Part shown: one piece after another, positions 14,270-21,758 of the stretch
How positions within the stretch are numbered: the stretch's first letter is position 1
How the letters are laid out: the number at the start of each line of letters is the position of its first letter
Assembly (NCBI GenBank): GCA_024681275.1
Contig: JAILBD010000034.1
Span: 1 to 23,964, forward strand
Source: Erysipelotrichaceae bacterium
GTDB lineage: Bacteria > Bacillota_I > Bacilli_A > Erysipelotrichales > Erysipelotrichaceae
DNA length: 23,964 bases
Direction of reading: 5' to 3'
Made by a program: the position numbers and the translations under genes
Notes under the pieces: generated by a model
What the model was told of the DNA's origin: nothing
Database searches by the model: none
Seen by the model: only the letters and a program-made list of their open reading frames with translations

Positions 14270-16711
14270 TCAGATATCTTCCTCATCCTCTTTCAGATAG
14301 ACTTCTCGAGGCTTTGAACCGTTGGCAGGGCCGATGACGCCTCTGTCTTCCAGTGTATCGATCAGCCTGGCAGCACGGTTATAACCGATACCAAACCTTC
14401 TCTGAAGCAGTGAAGTGGAAGCCTTCTGTTGCGCTCTGACAAATTCCACGACCTCGTCATAGAGAGAATCCATGGAATCGGCTCCGGCGCCATTAGACAT
14501 GACGGTCGTGCCGCTCATATTTGTCACGAACTCATAATAAGAATCTTCATACTCCGGTTTTGCCTGCTGTTTGACATATGAAGTCACCTTGGCGATCTCT
14601 CTGTCAGTCACATAGACACCCTGCATCCTGATCGGAGCTGTCTCGCCTTGCGGATAATAGAGCATATCGCCATTTCCGAGCAGCCTTTCCGCTCCTGTCT
14701 GATCCAGGATCGTACGGGAATCTATTGAAGAAGCGACAGCGAACGAGATCCTCGATGGGATATTGGACTTGATCAGACCTGTGATGACATCTGTCGATGG
14801 CCTTTGTGTAGCGACGATCAGATGGATGCCTGAGGCTCTTGCCAGCTGTGTGATACGCTGTATGGAAAGTTCGACATCTTTTCCGGCTATGGCCATCAGG
14901 TCAGCCAGCTCGTCAATGATGACGACCATGTAAGGCAGCTTGTTCATCGGCTCTTCGCCCGCTTTCAGATTGGCATTGTAATCGCTGACGAAATGATTGA
15001 AACCATCGATGTTTCTGACGCCGGCAGTCGCAAAGGCATCATATCTCTCTTCCATGATGACAACGACCTTCTTGAGCATGTTCGAAGCCATCTGCGGATC
15101 ATCAATGATCGGCCAAAGCAGATGCGGGATATCTTTATATGGGGTAAACTCGACCTTTTTCGGATCGACCAGGACAAGTTTGACATCATCCGGATGTGTT
15201 CTGAGCAGCATGGAAATGATGATGGAATTGATGCATACCGATTTTCCGGAACCTGTTGCACCGGCGATCAGCAGATGGGGCATTTTTGCCAGATCGCAGA
15301 AGACCGGCTTTCCCATCAGATCCTTTCCCAAGGCGAAGAGAAGAGGCACATTCCTCTTGTCTGCCGGGATGTTTTTGATCAGATCGAGCATCTTGACGGG
15401 TATTGGTTCGACATTCGGGATCTCGATGCCGACAGCGCTTCTTCCGGGGATCGGCGCTTCGATTCGGATATCTTTGGCCGCCAGTTCCATCTTGATGTTG
15501 TCCGAAATGTTCATGATCTTGTTGATCTTGACGGAGGAATCCGGCTTGATCTCGAATTTTGTGACAGATGGACCGATATAGGTATTGAGCAGCTGCGCTT
15601 CGATATTGAAATTCTTCAGGATCTCGATCACCCGCTCACCTTTTACGGCGGCGGAAGTCTTGTTCACACTGGAAGAATTGGAAACTGAAGCCTCCAGAAA
15701 ATCATCATATGGTTTAGGCAGCCGATAGGACGAGTTTCCTTTTTTGCGTCTCAAAGTCTTTGGAGCCGCCTCTTCTTCCTTCTTTTCAGTCAGGATATCC
15801 GCCTTTGTCTGGACGGTTTCTTCCTGTTTCTCAACTTTAGCTTCGCGCCGGTCTCCGTAGATCTCTTTTTCATTCAGATTGATGAAAGTTGGCGATTTGG
15901 AAAGGATCGACTCTCTCTGCCTGATCTTTTCGGCTTCGATCGCCTTTTCTTTCCTGATCCTCTCTTCTTCCAGCGCTCTTTCTTCTTTCAGCCTGGCGAG
16001 TTCTTCTCTCTTCTGTCTTTCTGCCTCCTCCTGTTCGGCAAGAAGAGCCATCCGCTCGGCCTGGCGGGCCTTGCGTTCCTCTTCCGCTTTGGCGGCCTGT
16101 ATCCTTTGCTGCTCACGGCGTTTCTTCAGTTCTTCGTGCTGGGTAGAAGTGAAATCTTTGGCATCATGGAACAGCATGCGATAGGTCTCGAGCGGAATGA
16201 TCAGGATCGCGGCAATGATCAAAGCCATGACGATGATGATCAGAGTTCCGTTCCTTGTAGTCAGGCCAGTGAACAGAGCATATAGCAGATTCCCCAGAAG
16301 ACCGCCTGTTTTCTCCAGAACAGCCTCACCGAATACGAGAGGAGCCTTATCGAGCAGGTACTTCCTGAACAAAGGCAGTGAATCAGTCTCATCGCAAATG
16401 AAGGAATTCAGAAGGATGACGAAGATGTTTGCCACATAAAGCCCGGCGATCGTCTTTGTGGAACGCGGAAATCTCTTCTGAAAAAAGATGTAATAGACCC
16501 CGTAGCCAAATAAACAAAGAAGAGGAATGATATAGAGCGACCCAAGCAGGTACGTCAAAAGATTGCTGATGGTCCTGCCAAGTCTACCCATCTTGAAGAC
16601 GGTGAAAACGATCAGTATGCCTATCAGCAAAGAGACGATGAGCCACATCGTCCTTTTGTTCTCTTCTATCTTTGCCAGTTCTTTCTTAGTTTTCCTTGCC
16701 ACTTTCCTCAC
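14270..16711 (-). CDS. ftsK: DNA translocase FtsK/SpoIIIE
   Basis: Membrane-anchored hexameric DNA pump that moves chromosomes through the closing septum. The 813-residue protein has four predicted membrane segments (about 22-40, 51-78, 86-104, 155-174). A long charged E/K/R-rich coiled-coil linker follows (about 190-330), then the alpha/beta motor with Walker A GATGSGKS at 484-491 and Walker B VVIIDELADLM near 595. The C-terminal winged-helix gamma domain (about 745-805, LLQRRFGIGYNRAARLIDTLE) reads KOPS/SRS-type sequences. The GTG start overlaps the RNase J-like gene by 26 bases; a second in-frame GTG three codons later is possible. Xer recombinase, its usual partner, is also in this window. 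Confidence 0.95.
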   Translation of the reverse strand: MRKVARKTKKELAKIEENKRTMWLIVSLLIGILIVFTVFKMGRLGRTISNLLTYLLGSLYIIPLLCLFGYGVYYIFFQKRFPRSTKTIAGLYVANIFVILLNSFICDETDSLPLFRKYLLDKAPLVFGEAVLEKTGGLLGNLLYALFTGLTTRNGTLIIIVMALIIAAILIIPLETYRMLFHDAKDFTSTQHEELKKRREQQRIQAAKAEEERKARQAERMALLAEQEEAERQKREELARLKEERALEEERIRKEKAIEAEKIRQRESILSKSPTFINLNEKEIYGDRREAKVEKQEETVQTKADILTEKKEEEAAPKTLRRKKGNSSYRLPKPYDDFLEASVSNSSSVNKTSAAVKGERVIEILKNFNIEAQLLNTYIGPSVTKFEIKPDSSVKINKIMNISDNIKMELAAKDIRIEAPIPGRSAVGIEIPNVEPIPVKMLDLIKNIPADKRNVPLLFALGKDLMGKPVFCDLAKMPHLLIAGATGSGKSVCINSIIISMLLRTHPDDVKLVLVDPKKVEFTPYKDIPHLLWPIIDDPQMASNMLKKVVVIMEERYDAFATAGVRNIDGFNHFVSDYNANLKAGEEPMNKLPYMVVIIDELADLMAIAGKDVELSIQRITQLARASGIHLIVATQRPSTDVITGLIKSNIPSRISFAVASSIDSRTILDQTGAERLLGNGDMLYYPQGETAPIRMQGVYVTDREIAKVTSYVKQQAKPEYEDSYYEFVTNMSGTTVMSNGAGADSMDSLYDEVVEFVRAQQKASTSLLQRRFGIGYNRAARLIDTLEDRGVIGPANGSKPREVYLKEDEEDI

Positions 16712-18371
16712 CCAGATTGATCTCTACGATGGCCGGAAGGATCATAGGCGCTTTGCCGGTCGTACGCATGACATAACGGGAGATCAGCTCTCTGGCCTCC
16801 ATCCTCACCTGCATATTCTCGTAAGTTCCTTCTTCCACATTCTTCTTGATCGTGGAGATCAGTATATTTCCAATTTCAGCCAGTATATGGTCGGCATCCT
16901 TGAGATAGATGACGCCTCTTGACTGGATATCAGGACCTCCGATCACTTTCTTTGTCTTGAAATCGAGGACCACACCACAGATTATAGCACCATCCGTAGA
17001 AAGCTTCTCTCTGTCTCTCAAAACCATGCCGGAAACATTCCGCATGTCGGAAGCGTCGATCGCTTTATCTTCCAGTTCGATCTGATTTGCGGTCGAAGCC
17101 AGACGGCTTCCTTCAAAATCCGCAAACTGCCCGTTGTCCAGGATGATGATCTTGTCCGGCGTATAGCCCATGGATACGGCGATATCGGCGTTGGAAATCA
17201 GATCCGAGTATTCACCCTTGATTGGCAGATAATACTTCGGCCTGATCAGATACAGCATCATCTTCAGGTCTTCGATCGACGCATGCATCGAGAGGATCTC
17301 TTTTGCATTCAGCTTGTAGATCTGCACATCCGCCTTGAAGAGGTCGTTTTCCATCGTTGTCGCATCTTTTTCCGTTCCCGGAACGACAGGTGAAACGATC
17401 AGGACGATATCCTGTTTTCTAAGTTCGACCAGATCATCTTCGCCGATCGCGATATTGTTCATCAGCTTGAAGACCTGATTTCCTGAGCCGGAAACGACGA
17501 CCACGACATCCTTAAGATCATTGCTGAACTCTTCTTTGGTGATGATGACATTCCGAGGGATCTTGTAGTATCCCATGTCATCGACCGTTTTCAGCAGTTT
17601 GATATGTTCATCGTTGTAGAAAAAGACCTTTTTGTTATACTTTGCTGCCAGCTCCAGTATTTCCATGATCCTGAACAGGTTCTGCCTGTAAAGCGTGATC
17701 AGGATACGACGATCGTTTTCCTCAAAATAGTGTTCGACATGTTCACTGATCCTGTGCTTCGGCGCCGTATAGCCCGGCCGTTTCGATCCGGTAGATTCGG
17801 ACATCATGACCAGGACATTTTTCTGGCCCAGTTCCGACAAAGCGTTGATATCCATCGAGAATGCCTTGTTCAGGAAGTCGTAATCGAAGATGAACTCCGA
17901 TGTATAGACGATCAGGCCTGATTCGGTCTCAAATGCAAAACCGACGCCGTCTGCGATCGACTGCATGACCGGGAAAGTATGGATGACATGTCCGGCCACC
18001 TTGAATGTATCGTTTCGTTTTACGACATGCACGTGTTTGTTCTTCAGCTTGTGAAGTTTGAATTCCTCATCCAGCAGCTTCGCAGTAAGGGCTGTCGCAT
18101 AGACCTCGATATCGACCTGCGTAAGCAGATGTCCTACAGCAGACATGACATCGTCATGACCATGGGATATGAAAAGGCCTTTGATCCTGTTTTTGTGTTC
18201 GATCAGATATGTAAAATCCGGGATGATATACTCGATTCCCAGCTGTTCGCTCTCGCTTGGATATTTCAGTCCGGCCTCTAAAACAAAAATGTCACCATCT
18301 ATCTCCACCAGGTACATGTTCTTGCCATCTTCGTCAAGACCACCAAGTGCCATTAAACGTATTTTCTGCAC
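16686..18371 (-). CDS. RNase J-family protein with degenerate active site (RNase J2-like)
   Basis: The 561-residue protein has the RNase J layout: N-terminal metallo-beta-lactamase domain, inserted beta-CASP domain, and C-terminal domain (GGPDIQSRGVIYLKDAD is typical). The metal site is altered. The HxHxDH motif reads SHGHDDV (H70, H72, D74 kept, last His is V75). The NHSIPD position reads MQSIAD (Q137 for His), TGDF reads TSEF (E159 for Asp) and PVHGEY reads PIKGEY (K385 for His). The beta-CASP TFASN-like segment is changed as well. It is therefore probably a non-catalytic or weakly active paralogue acting with a separate RNase J1, as RNase J2 does in Bacillus and staphylococci. The GTG at 18371 has AAAGGAG 9 bases upstream. 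ftsK overlaps its end. Confidence 0.85.
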   Translation of the reverse strand: MQKIRLMALGGLDEDGKNMYLVEIDGDIFVLEAGLKYPSESEQLGIEYIIPDFTYLIEHKNRIKGLFISHGHDDVMSAVGHLLTQVDIEVYATALTAKLLDEEFKLHKLKNKHVHVVKRNDTFKVAGHVIHTFPVMQSIADGVGFAFETESGLIVYTSEFIFDYDFLNKAFSMDINALSELGQKNVLVMMSESTGSKRPGYTAPKHRISEHVEHYFEENDRRILITLYRQNLFRIMEILELAAKYNKKVFFYNDEHIKLLKTVDDMGYYKIPRNVIITKEEFSNDLKDVVVVVSGSGNQVFKLMNNIAIGEDDLVELRKQDIVLIVSPVVPGTEKDATTMENDLFKADVQIYKLNAKEILSMHASIEDLKMMLYLIRPKYYLPIKGEYSDLISNADIAVSMGYTPDKIIILDNGQFADFEGSRLASTANQIELEDKAIDASDMRNVSGMVLRDREKLSTDGAIICGVVLDFKTKKVIGGPDIQSRGVIYLKDADHILAEIGNILISTIKKNVEEGTYENMQVRMEARELISRYVMRTTGKAPMILPAIVEINLGEESGKEN

Positions 18372-18401
18372 TGATTATATCTCCTTTAAAATTCATCTAA
18401 A

Positions 18402-18407
18402 ATTATA
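18402..18407 (-). promoter_or_regulatory. Extended -10 promoter of the RNase J-like gene
   Basis: Perfect TATAAT preceded by TGC (extended -10) in the 55-base gap after the ABC-F gene. It predicts a leader of about 25 nt carrying AAAGGAG (complement at 18381-18387). Confidence 0.65.
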
Positions 18408-18426
18408 GCATAGTTTCCCTGTCTTT

Positions 18427-19929
18427 TTATTCAAGAAGTCTCAGACCGTCTCTGTCCAGTTCGTAGACTTTTTCAGCGACCTCTTCAATAAACTTTCGGT
18501 CATGGGACACCGAAATGATCGTACCTTTAAACTCGTTCAGGATCTCTCTGATCCGTGGATTAGACAGCGGTGAAAGGTTCCTGGTCGGCTCGTCGAGCAC
18601 AAGGACATTACAGCCATCCAGGATCATTTTGACCAGCAGGATCTTGCATTTCTGGCCCTGTGAAAGGTCATCGATCCTGTGTTCCATCTCTTCACTGGTG
18701 AATTTCAAAGCTCCCAGATACTGACCGATCTTCCCTTTCTCTTCGATCTTTCTGCCATCCCAGAGAAAACTGATCGGTGTTTCAGAAGGATCCATCACCT
18801 CATAGTAATCCTGAGGCATGTACCCGGTCCTGATATCTTCTCTTTCCCTTAGCATGGCGGCGATGATCCTGATCAGTGTCGACTTGCCCATGCCGTTATC
18901 AGCGATGATACAGACCTTGTCCTTGCCCCTTACCAGCAGATCGACATTGCGGGCGAGCAGTGAATCACCCGCTTTCAGCTCATCCAGATGCAGATCCAGG
19001 ATGATCTTGTCCGGATTCATCTGAACATCTTCAAAAAAGATGTCGATCGCCTCTTCGGGCTCATAGACCTTGCGCATGCTCTCTTTTTTGGCTTCCAGAT
19101 TTCTGGCTTGGGACTTTACTGCCCGCATCTTTTTCTTCAGAAGCTGGCCGCCATGCGGATCGGCTCGTGAGATCGTCGACTGACGATGTTCCACTTTCTG
19201 ATAGATCTGACGCCACTTTTCCAGCTGTTTGTTCAGCTGTGCTTTTTCTTTGACTGCGATCATGTTGTTCCTGCTGATGAAAGCATCCCTGTTTTCGACA
19301 TAATCCCGGTAGGATGTGCCGCTGTACGTTATATGCGGTTCGCTCTTTCTCTTCAGCTGTTCCAGATGCAGGATGCCATTGGCACAGTTTTCCAATAGCG
19401 CTTCATCATGAGAAATGAAGATCATGGCCTTATCAGAGTTCTTTATGAATTCTTCCAGCCAGATCAGCGTCTTGAGATCCAGGTCATTGGTGGGCTCATC
19501 CAGCAGCAAAATGTCAGGATCATCATACAGGACCTTCAGTAAAGCGATCTTGACTTTTTCTCCGCCGGAAAGCGTCCTGACTTTCCTGTCGCAGATCAGA
19601 TCCGGATCGATACCGGTCCTGGCGATCAATGTGTAGAGATGATTGTAATCAAGTTCTTCCGAAATGAAATCCGGGATCAGAAGATCCAGGCATTCTTCCT
19701 CGATGCTCTGAGGCAGATAAGCGGTCTTCCCGATCCTGTCTATCGTTCCGCTGTAAGTGACATAAGAATCGACCGGCTCATCTGCCAGGATCTTCAGGAT
19801 CGTTGACTTGCCATTTCCTTCTTCGCCGATCAGAGCGACCTTGTCACCATCATTCAATACAAAAGAAAAACCCTCCAGAAGTTTCCTTCCTTTGGATGTC
19901 GTAATCGATAAATCGTTTATTTTAAGCAT
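18427..19929 (-). CDS. ABC-F family ATPase, resembling antibiotic-resistance (ARE) ABC-F proteins
   Basis: Soluble twin-ATPase of 500 residues without membrane segments. Domain 1: Walker A GEEGNGKST (35-43), signature LSGGEKVK (120-127), Walker B LLLDEPTNDLD (141-151). A long linker (about 200-292) contains VEHRQSTISRADPHGG and a basic LLKKKMRAVKSQ tract; in ABC-F proteins this arm reaches the ribosomal peptidyl-transferase centre. Domain 2: Walker A DNGMGKST (344-351), signature LSQGQKCK (422-429), Walker B VLVLDEPTRNLSP (442-454). From memory, the LSQGQK and DEPTRN-SPLS forms recall the Vga/Lsa-like ribosome-protection group more than EttA/Uup-type factors. Ribosome protection against pleuromutilin, lincosamide or streptogramin-A drugs is plausible but unproven. 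It follows miaB by 95 bases, with a leader that may attenuate translation. Confidence 0.9.
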   Translation of the reverse strand: MLKINDLSITTSKGRKLLEGFSFVLNDGDKVALIGEEGNGKSTILKILADEPVDSYVTYSGTIDRIGKTAYLPQSIEEECLDLLIPDFISEELDYNHLYTLIARTGIDPDLICDRKVRTLSGGEKVKIALLKVLYDDPDILLLDEPTNDLDLKTLIWLEEFIKNSDKAMIFISHDEALLENCANGILHLEQLKRKSEPHITYSGTSYRDYVENRDAFISRNNMIAVKEKAQLNKQLEKWRQIYQKVEHRQSTISRADPHGGQLLKKKMRAVKSQARNLEAKKESMRKVYEPEEAIDIFFEDVQMNPDKIILDLHLDELKAGDSLLARNVDLLVRGKDKVCIIADNGMGKSTLIRIIAAMLREREDIRTGYMPQDYYEVMDPSETPISFLWDGRKIEEKGKIGQYLGALKFTSEEMEHRIDDLSQGQKCKILLVKMILDGCNVLVLDEPTRNLSPLSNPRIREILNEFKGTIISVSHDRKFIEEVAEKVYELDRDGLRLLE

Positions 19930-19932
19930 GAA

Positions 19933-20010
19933 AAATGATCTCCTTCTTCGCTTCAGGGATCCAAAAAACCTATTCAGCGATCAATAAGTTTCTGGAGATC
20001 ATTTCTTCAT
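19933..20010 (-). promoter_or_regulatory. Candidate translational attenuator of the ABC-F gene (uORF plus SD-sequestering stem)
   Basis: On the minus strand, AAATGATCTCC (19994-20004) and GGAGATCATTT (19933-19943) form a perfect 11-bp stem, and the GGAG is the ABC-F Shine-Dalgarno. The 5' arm overlaps the last codons of a three-codon ORF, ATG AAG AAA TGA (19999-20010), which has its own AAAGGGTGAG. Inside the stem a weak AAACTTATT/AAUAGGUUU-type hairpin with a T-run, and an alternative TCGCT/AGCGA pairing, can be drawn. A ribosome held on the small ORF would free the Shine-Dalgarno. Confidence 0.6.
19999..20010 (-). CDS. Candidate leader peptide MKK upstream of the ABC-F gene
   Basis: ATG AAG AAA TGA, preceded by AAAGGGTGAG with a 3-4 base spacer, 15 bases after the miaB stop. 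Only the position, the ribosome-binding site and the overlap with the stem arm support it. Confidence 0.4.
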   Translation of the reverse strand: MKK

Positions 20011-20024
20011 GTTCTCACCCTTTC

Positions 20025-21452
20025 TTAATCGACCTTGACGCCATTGAGCGAAAAGGACATCACTTCCGTGATCTTCACTTTGACCAGATCTCCGGTCCTG
20101 ATATCTTCGCCGGTGAAATTCACCAGCTTGTTCTCTGGCGTATAACCGGAATAGACGTTCGAATTGCGTTTCGACAGACCATCGACCAGGACTTCAACGA
20201 TCTGATCCTTGAATCTCTGATTGTTCTGATTGGCATAGAAAGCGACCTTCTCATTGAGCCTGCGCAGTCGCTCTTCCTTCGTCTTGCGATCGATGCTGTC
20301 CTCCATTGCCGCCGCAGGAGTCCCTTCCCTTTTTGAATAGATGAAAGTGAACGCATTATCATAGCGGCAATGATCGACCGCACTCAAAGTATCCTCAAAA
20401 GCCTCATCAGATTCGTTCGGGAATCCGACGATGATATCGGTCGTGAATGCGAAACCCGGGAGCTCTTCCCTGAGTTTGTCAAAGAGAGCGAAATACTCCT
20501 CTCTGCTGTAGCGTCTGTTCATCTTCTTCAGGATCTGTGTATTCCCGGACTGGATCGGAAGATGGATGTATGGCATGATGTTCGGATTGTTTCTGATGGC
20601 CTCTATCATCGTATCATCGAAGTCCCAGGGATGCGATGTCATGAAACGGATCCTGGCGATGCCGGTCTTTGCCACATCATTCAGAAGATGGCCGAAGGTA
20701 TAGTCGATCTTCAGGTCCTTGCCATAGGCGTTGACGTTCTGACCGAGGAGACAGACTTCCTTGTATCCCTGTCTTACCAGTTCTTCCACTTCGCTGATGA
20801 TATCTTCTTTCTGTCTGGAGCGTTCCTTTCCTCTGGTGTAAGGAACGATGCAGTATGAACAGAATTTGTCACAGCCATACATGATATTGACCCAGGCCTT
20901 ATGGCTCATGAATCTGGTCACAGGAACGCTTTCGACGATCTCTCCCATCTTGGAGAAGACCTCGATCCTGCGTGTCCTGGTCGTCGTGACTTCATAAAGA
21001 AGCTTCGGCAAGGAAGTGATGTTGTGCGTTCCGAAAATGATGTCGACCTGGCGGTACTTCTCCATGATCGTCCTGACGCTCTCTTCTTCCTGCGCCATGC
21101 AGCCACCGATCGCGATGATCAGATCAGGTTTGAGATTCTTGAGGCGTTTGAGCGCGCCGACTTCACCCAGGACCTTTTCTTCCGCTCCCTGGCGCACTGC
21201 ACAGGTGTTGATGATGATGACATCGGCATCCTTCTCATCTTTCGCCATCGTATAGCCCATCGCATCGAGAAGGCCTGCCATCGTCTCCGAATCGCGCTGA
21301 TTCGCCTGACAGCCATGTGTGATGATGTGATAGCGTTTATTCTCTCCCAGGCCCTCATATCTGCTATCCAGGCTGAAAGAAAGCTTTTCAGAGCTTTCCT
21401 TATCCCTTCTCCTGGCATCTTTCAATGAAGGCAGTTTGTAATCTTTTTTCAT
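20025..21452 (-). CDS. miaB: tRNA-2-methylthio-N6-dimethylallyladenosine synthase MiaB
   Basis: Radical-SAM methylthiotransferase that converts i6A37 to ms2i6A37 in tRNAs reading UNN codons. The 475-residue protein has an N-terminal extension of about 40 residues, then the MTTase domain with cluster cysteines C48 (THGCQANQRDSE), C84 (INTCAVR) and C118 (GGCMAQ). The radical-SAM motif is C194, C198, C201 (YGCDKFCSYCIVPYTRGKERSR), and a TRAM domain is at the C-terminus. Starting at ATG 21452, it has no Shine-Dalgarno; TACAAT ends 8 bases before the ATG. It lies after the ferredoxin terminator and is probably co-transcribed with the ABC-F gene, since no strong terminator separates them. Confidence 0.96.
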   Translation of the reverse strand: MKKDYKLPSLKDARRRDKESSEKLSFSLDSRYEGLGENKRYHIITHGCQANQRDSETMAGLLDAMGYTMAKDEKDADVIIINTCAVRQGAEEKVLGEVGALKRLKNLKPDLIIAIGGCMAQEEESVRTIMEKYRQVDIIFGTHNITSLPKLLYEVTTTRTRRIEVFSKMGEIVESVPVTRFMSHKAWVNIMYGCDKFCSYCIVPYTRGKERSRQKEDIISEVEELVRQGYKEVCLLGQNVNAYGKDLKIDYTFGHLLNDVAKTGIARIRFMTSHPWDFDDTMIEAIRNNPNIMPYIHLPIQSGNTQILKKMNRRYSREEYFALFDKLREELPGFAFTTDIIVGFPNESDEAFEDTLSAVDHCRYDNAFTFIYSKREGTPAAAMEDSIDRKTKEERLRRLNEKVAFYANQNNQRFKDQIVEVLVDGLSKRNSNVYSGYTPENKLVNFTGEDIRTGDLVKVKITEVMSFSLNGVKVD

Positions 21453-21460
21453 ACTTTATT

Positions 21461-21466
21461 ATTGTA
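21461..21466 (-). promoter_or_regulatory. -10 box of miaB close to the start codon
   Basis: TACAAT on the minus strand, 8 bases before the miaB ATG. A TTGGTT lies 18 bases upstream, inside the 3' arm of the ferredoxin terminator, and may serve as a weak -35. Confidence 0.45.
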
Positions 21467-21480
21467 ATGAAAAAGACATA

Positions 21481-21508
21481 AAAAAACCAAGATTTCTCCT
21501 GGTTTTTT
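21481..21508 (-). terminator. Intrinsic terminator of the ferredoxin gene
   Basis: Minus-strand 12-bp stem (AAAAAACCAGGA with TCTTGGTTTTTT, one G-U pair) closed by a GAAA tetraloop and ending in a T-run, 6 bases after the stop codon. Confidence 0.93.
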
Positions 21509-21514
21509 CGATTA

Positions 21515-21688
21515 TTATTGGCTTAATGCTTCAACAGGACATGTCGCAACGCAGGCACCGCAATCAATGCAAGTATCTTCGTTACATACTGATTTGCCTT
21601 CATCGTCTAAAGAAAGAGACTCTGTCGGGCAGACGCCTGTACATGCGCCACAGCCAATGCATAAATCACGATCAACTTTTACTGGCAT
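21515..21688 (-). CDS. 2[4Fe-4S] ferredoxin
   Basis: Small electron carrier of 57 residues of the clostridial type. Two complete cluster motifs are visible: CIGCGACTGVCP near the N-terminus and CIDCGACVATCP near the C-terminus, each CxxCxxCxxxCP, related by internal duplication. The ATG at 21686-21688 (MPVKVDRDLC) has a strong AAGGAGGT; an open frame extends 7 codons further but lacks a ribosome-binding site. It has an extended -10 promoter and its own terminator, so it is a single-gene transcript. A possible client is the adjacent MiaB, a radical-SAM enzyme needing low-potential electrons, but this is inference. Confidence 0.95.
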   Translation of the reverse strand: MPVKVDRDLCIGCGACTGVCPTESLSLDDEGKSVCNEDTCIDCGACVATCPVEALSQ

Positions 21689-21713
21689 ATACAACCTCCT
21701 TTTCAACAATGAT

Positions 21714-21719
21714 ATTATA
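21714..21719 (-). promoter_or_regulatory. Extended -10 promoter of the ferredoxin gene
   Basis: Perfect TATAAT preceded by TGA (extended -10), 25 bases before the ATG, with AAGGAGGT in between. The -35 region is weak. Confidence 0.65.
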
Positions 21720-21758
21720 TCATGCTGAAGTGTCAGTTAGTAAAGGCTAACCGTATCC

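Noticed and set aside
14993..15688. Long plus-strand frames opposite the FtsK motor
   Set aside because: They mirror a highly conserved gene; long antisense frames are common here because of the codon bias of minus-strand genes, and none resembles a known protein.
15879..16184. Plus-strand serine/leucine-rich frame opposite ftsK
   Set aside because: It is the antisense of the E/K/R-rich coiled-coil linker of FtsK; composition explains the long frame and no ribosome-binding site was seen.
21720..21758. aspS terminator
   Set aside because: Only a 5-bp GTTAG/CTAAC stem without a T-run is visible; too weak to call.
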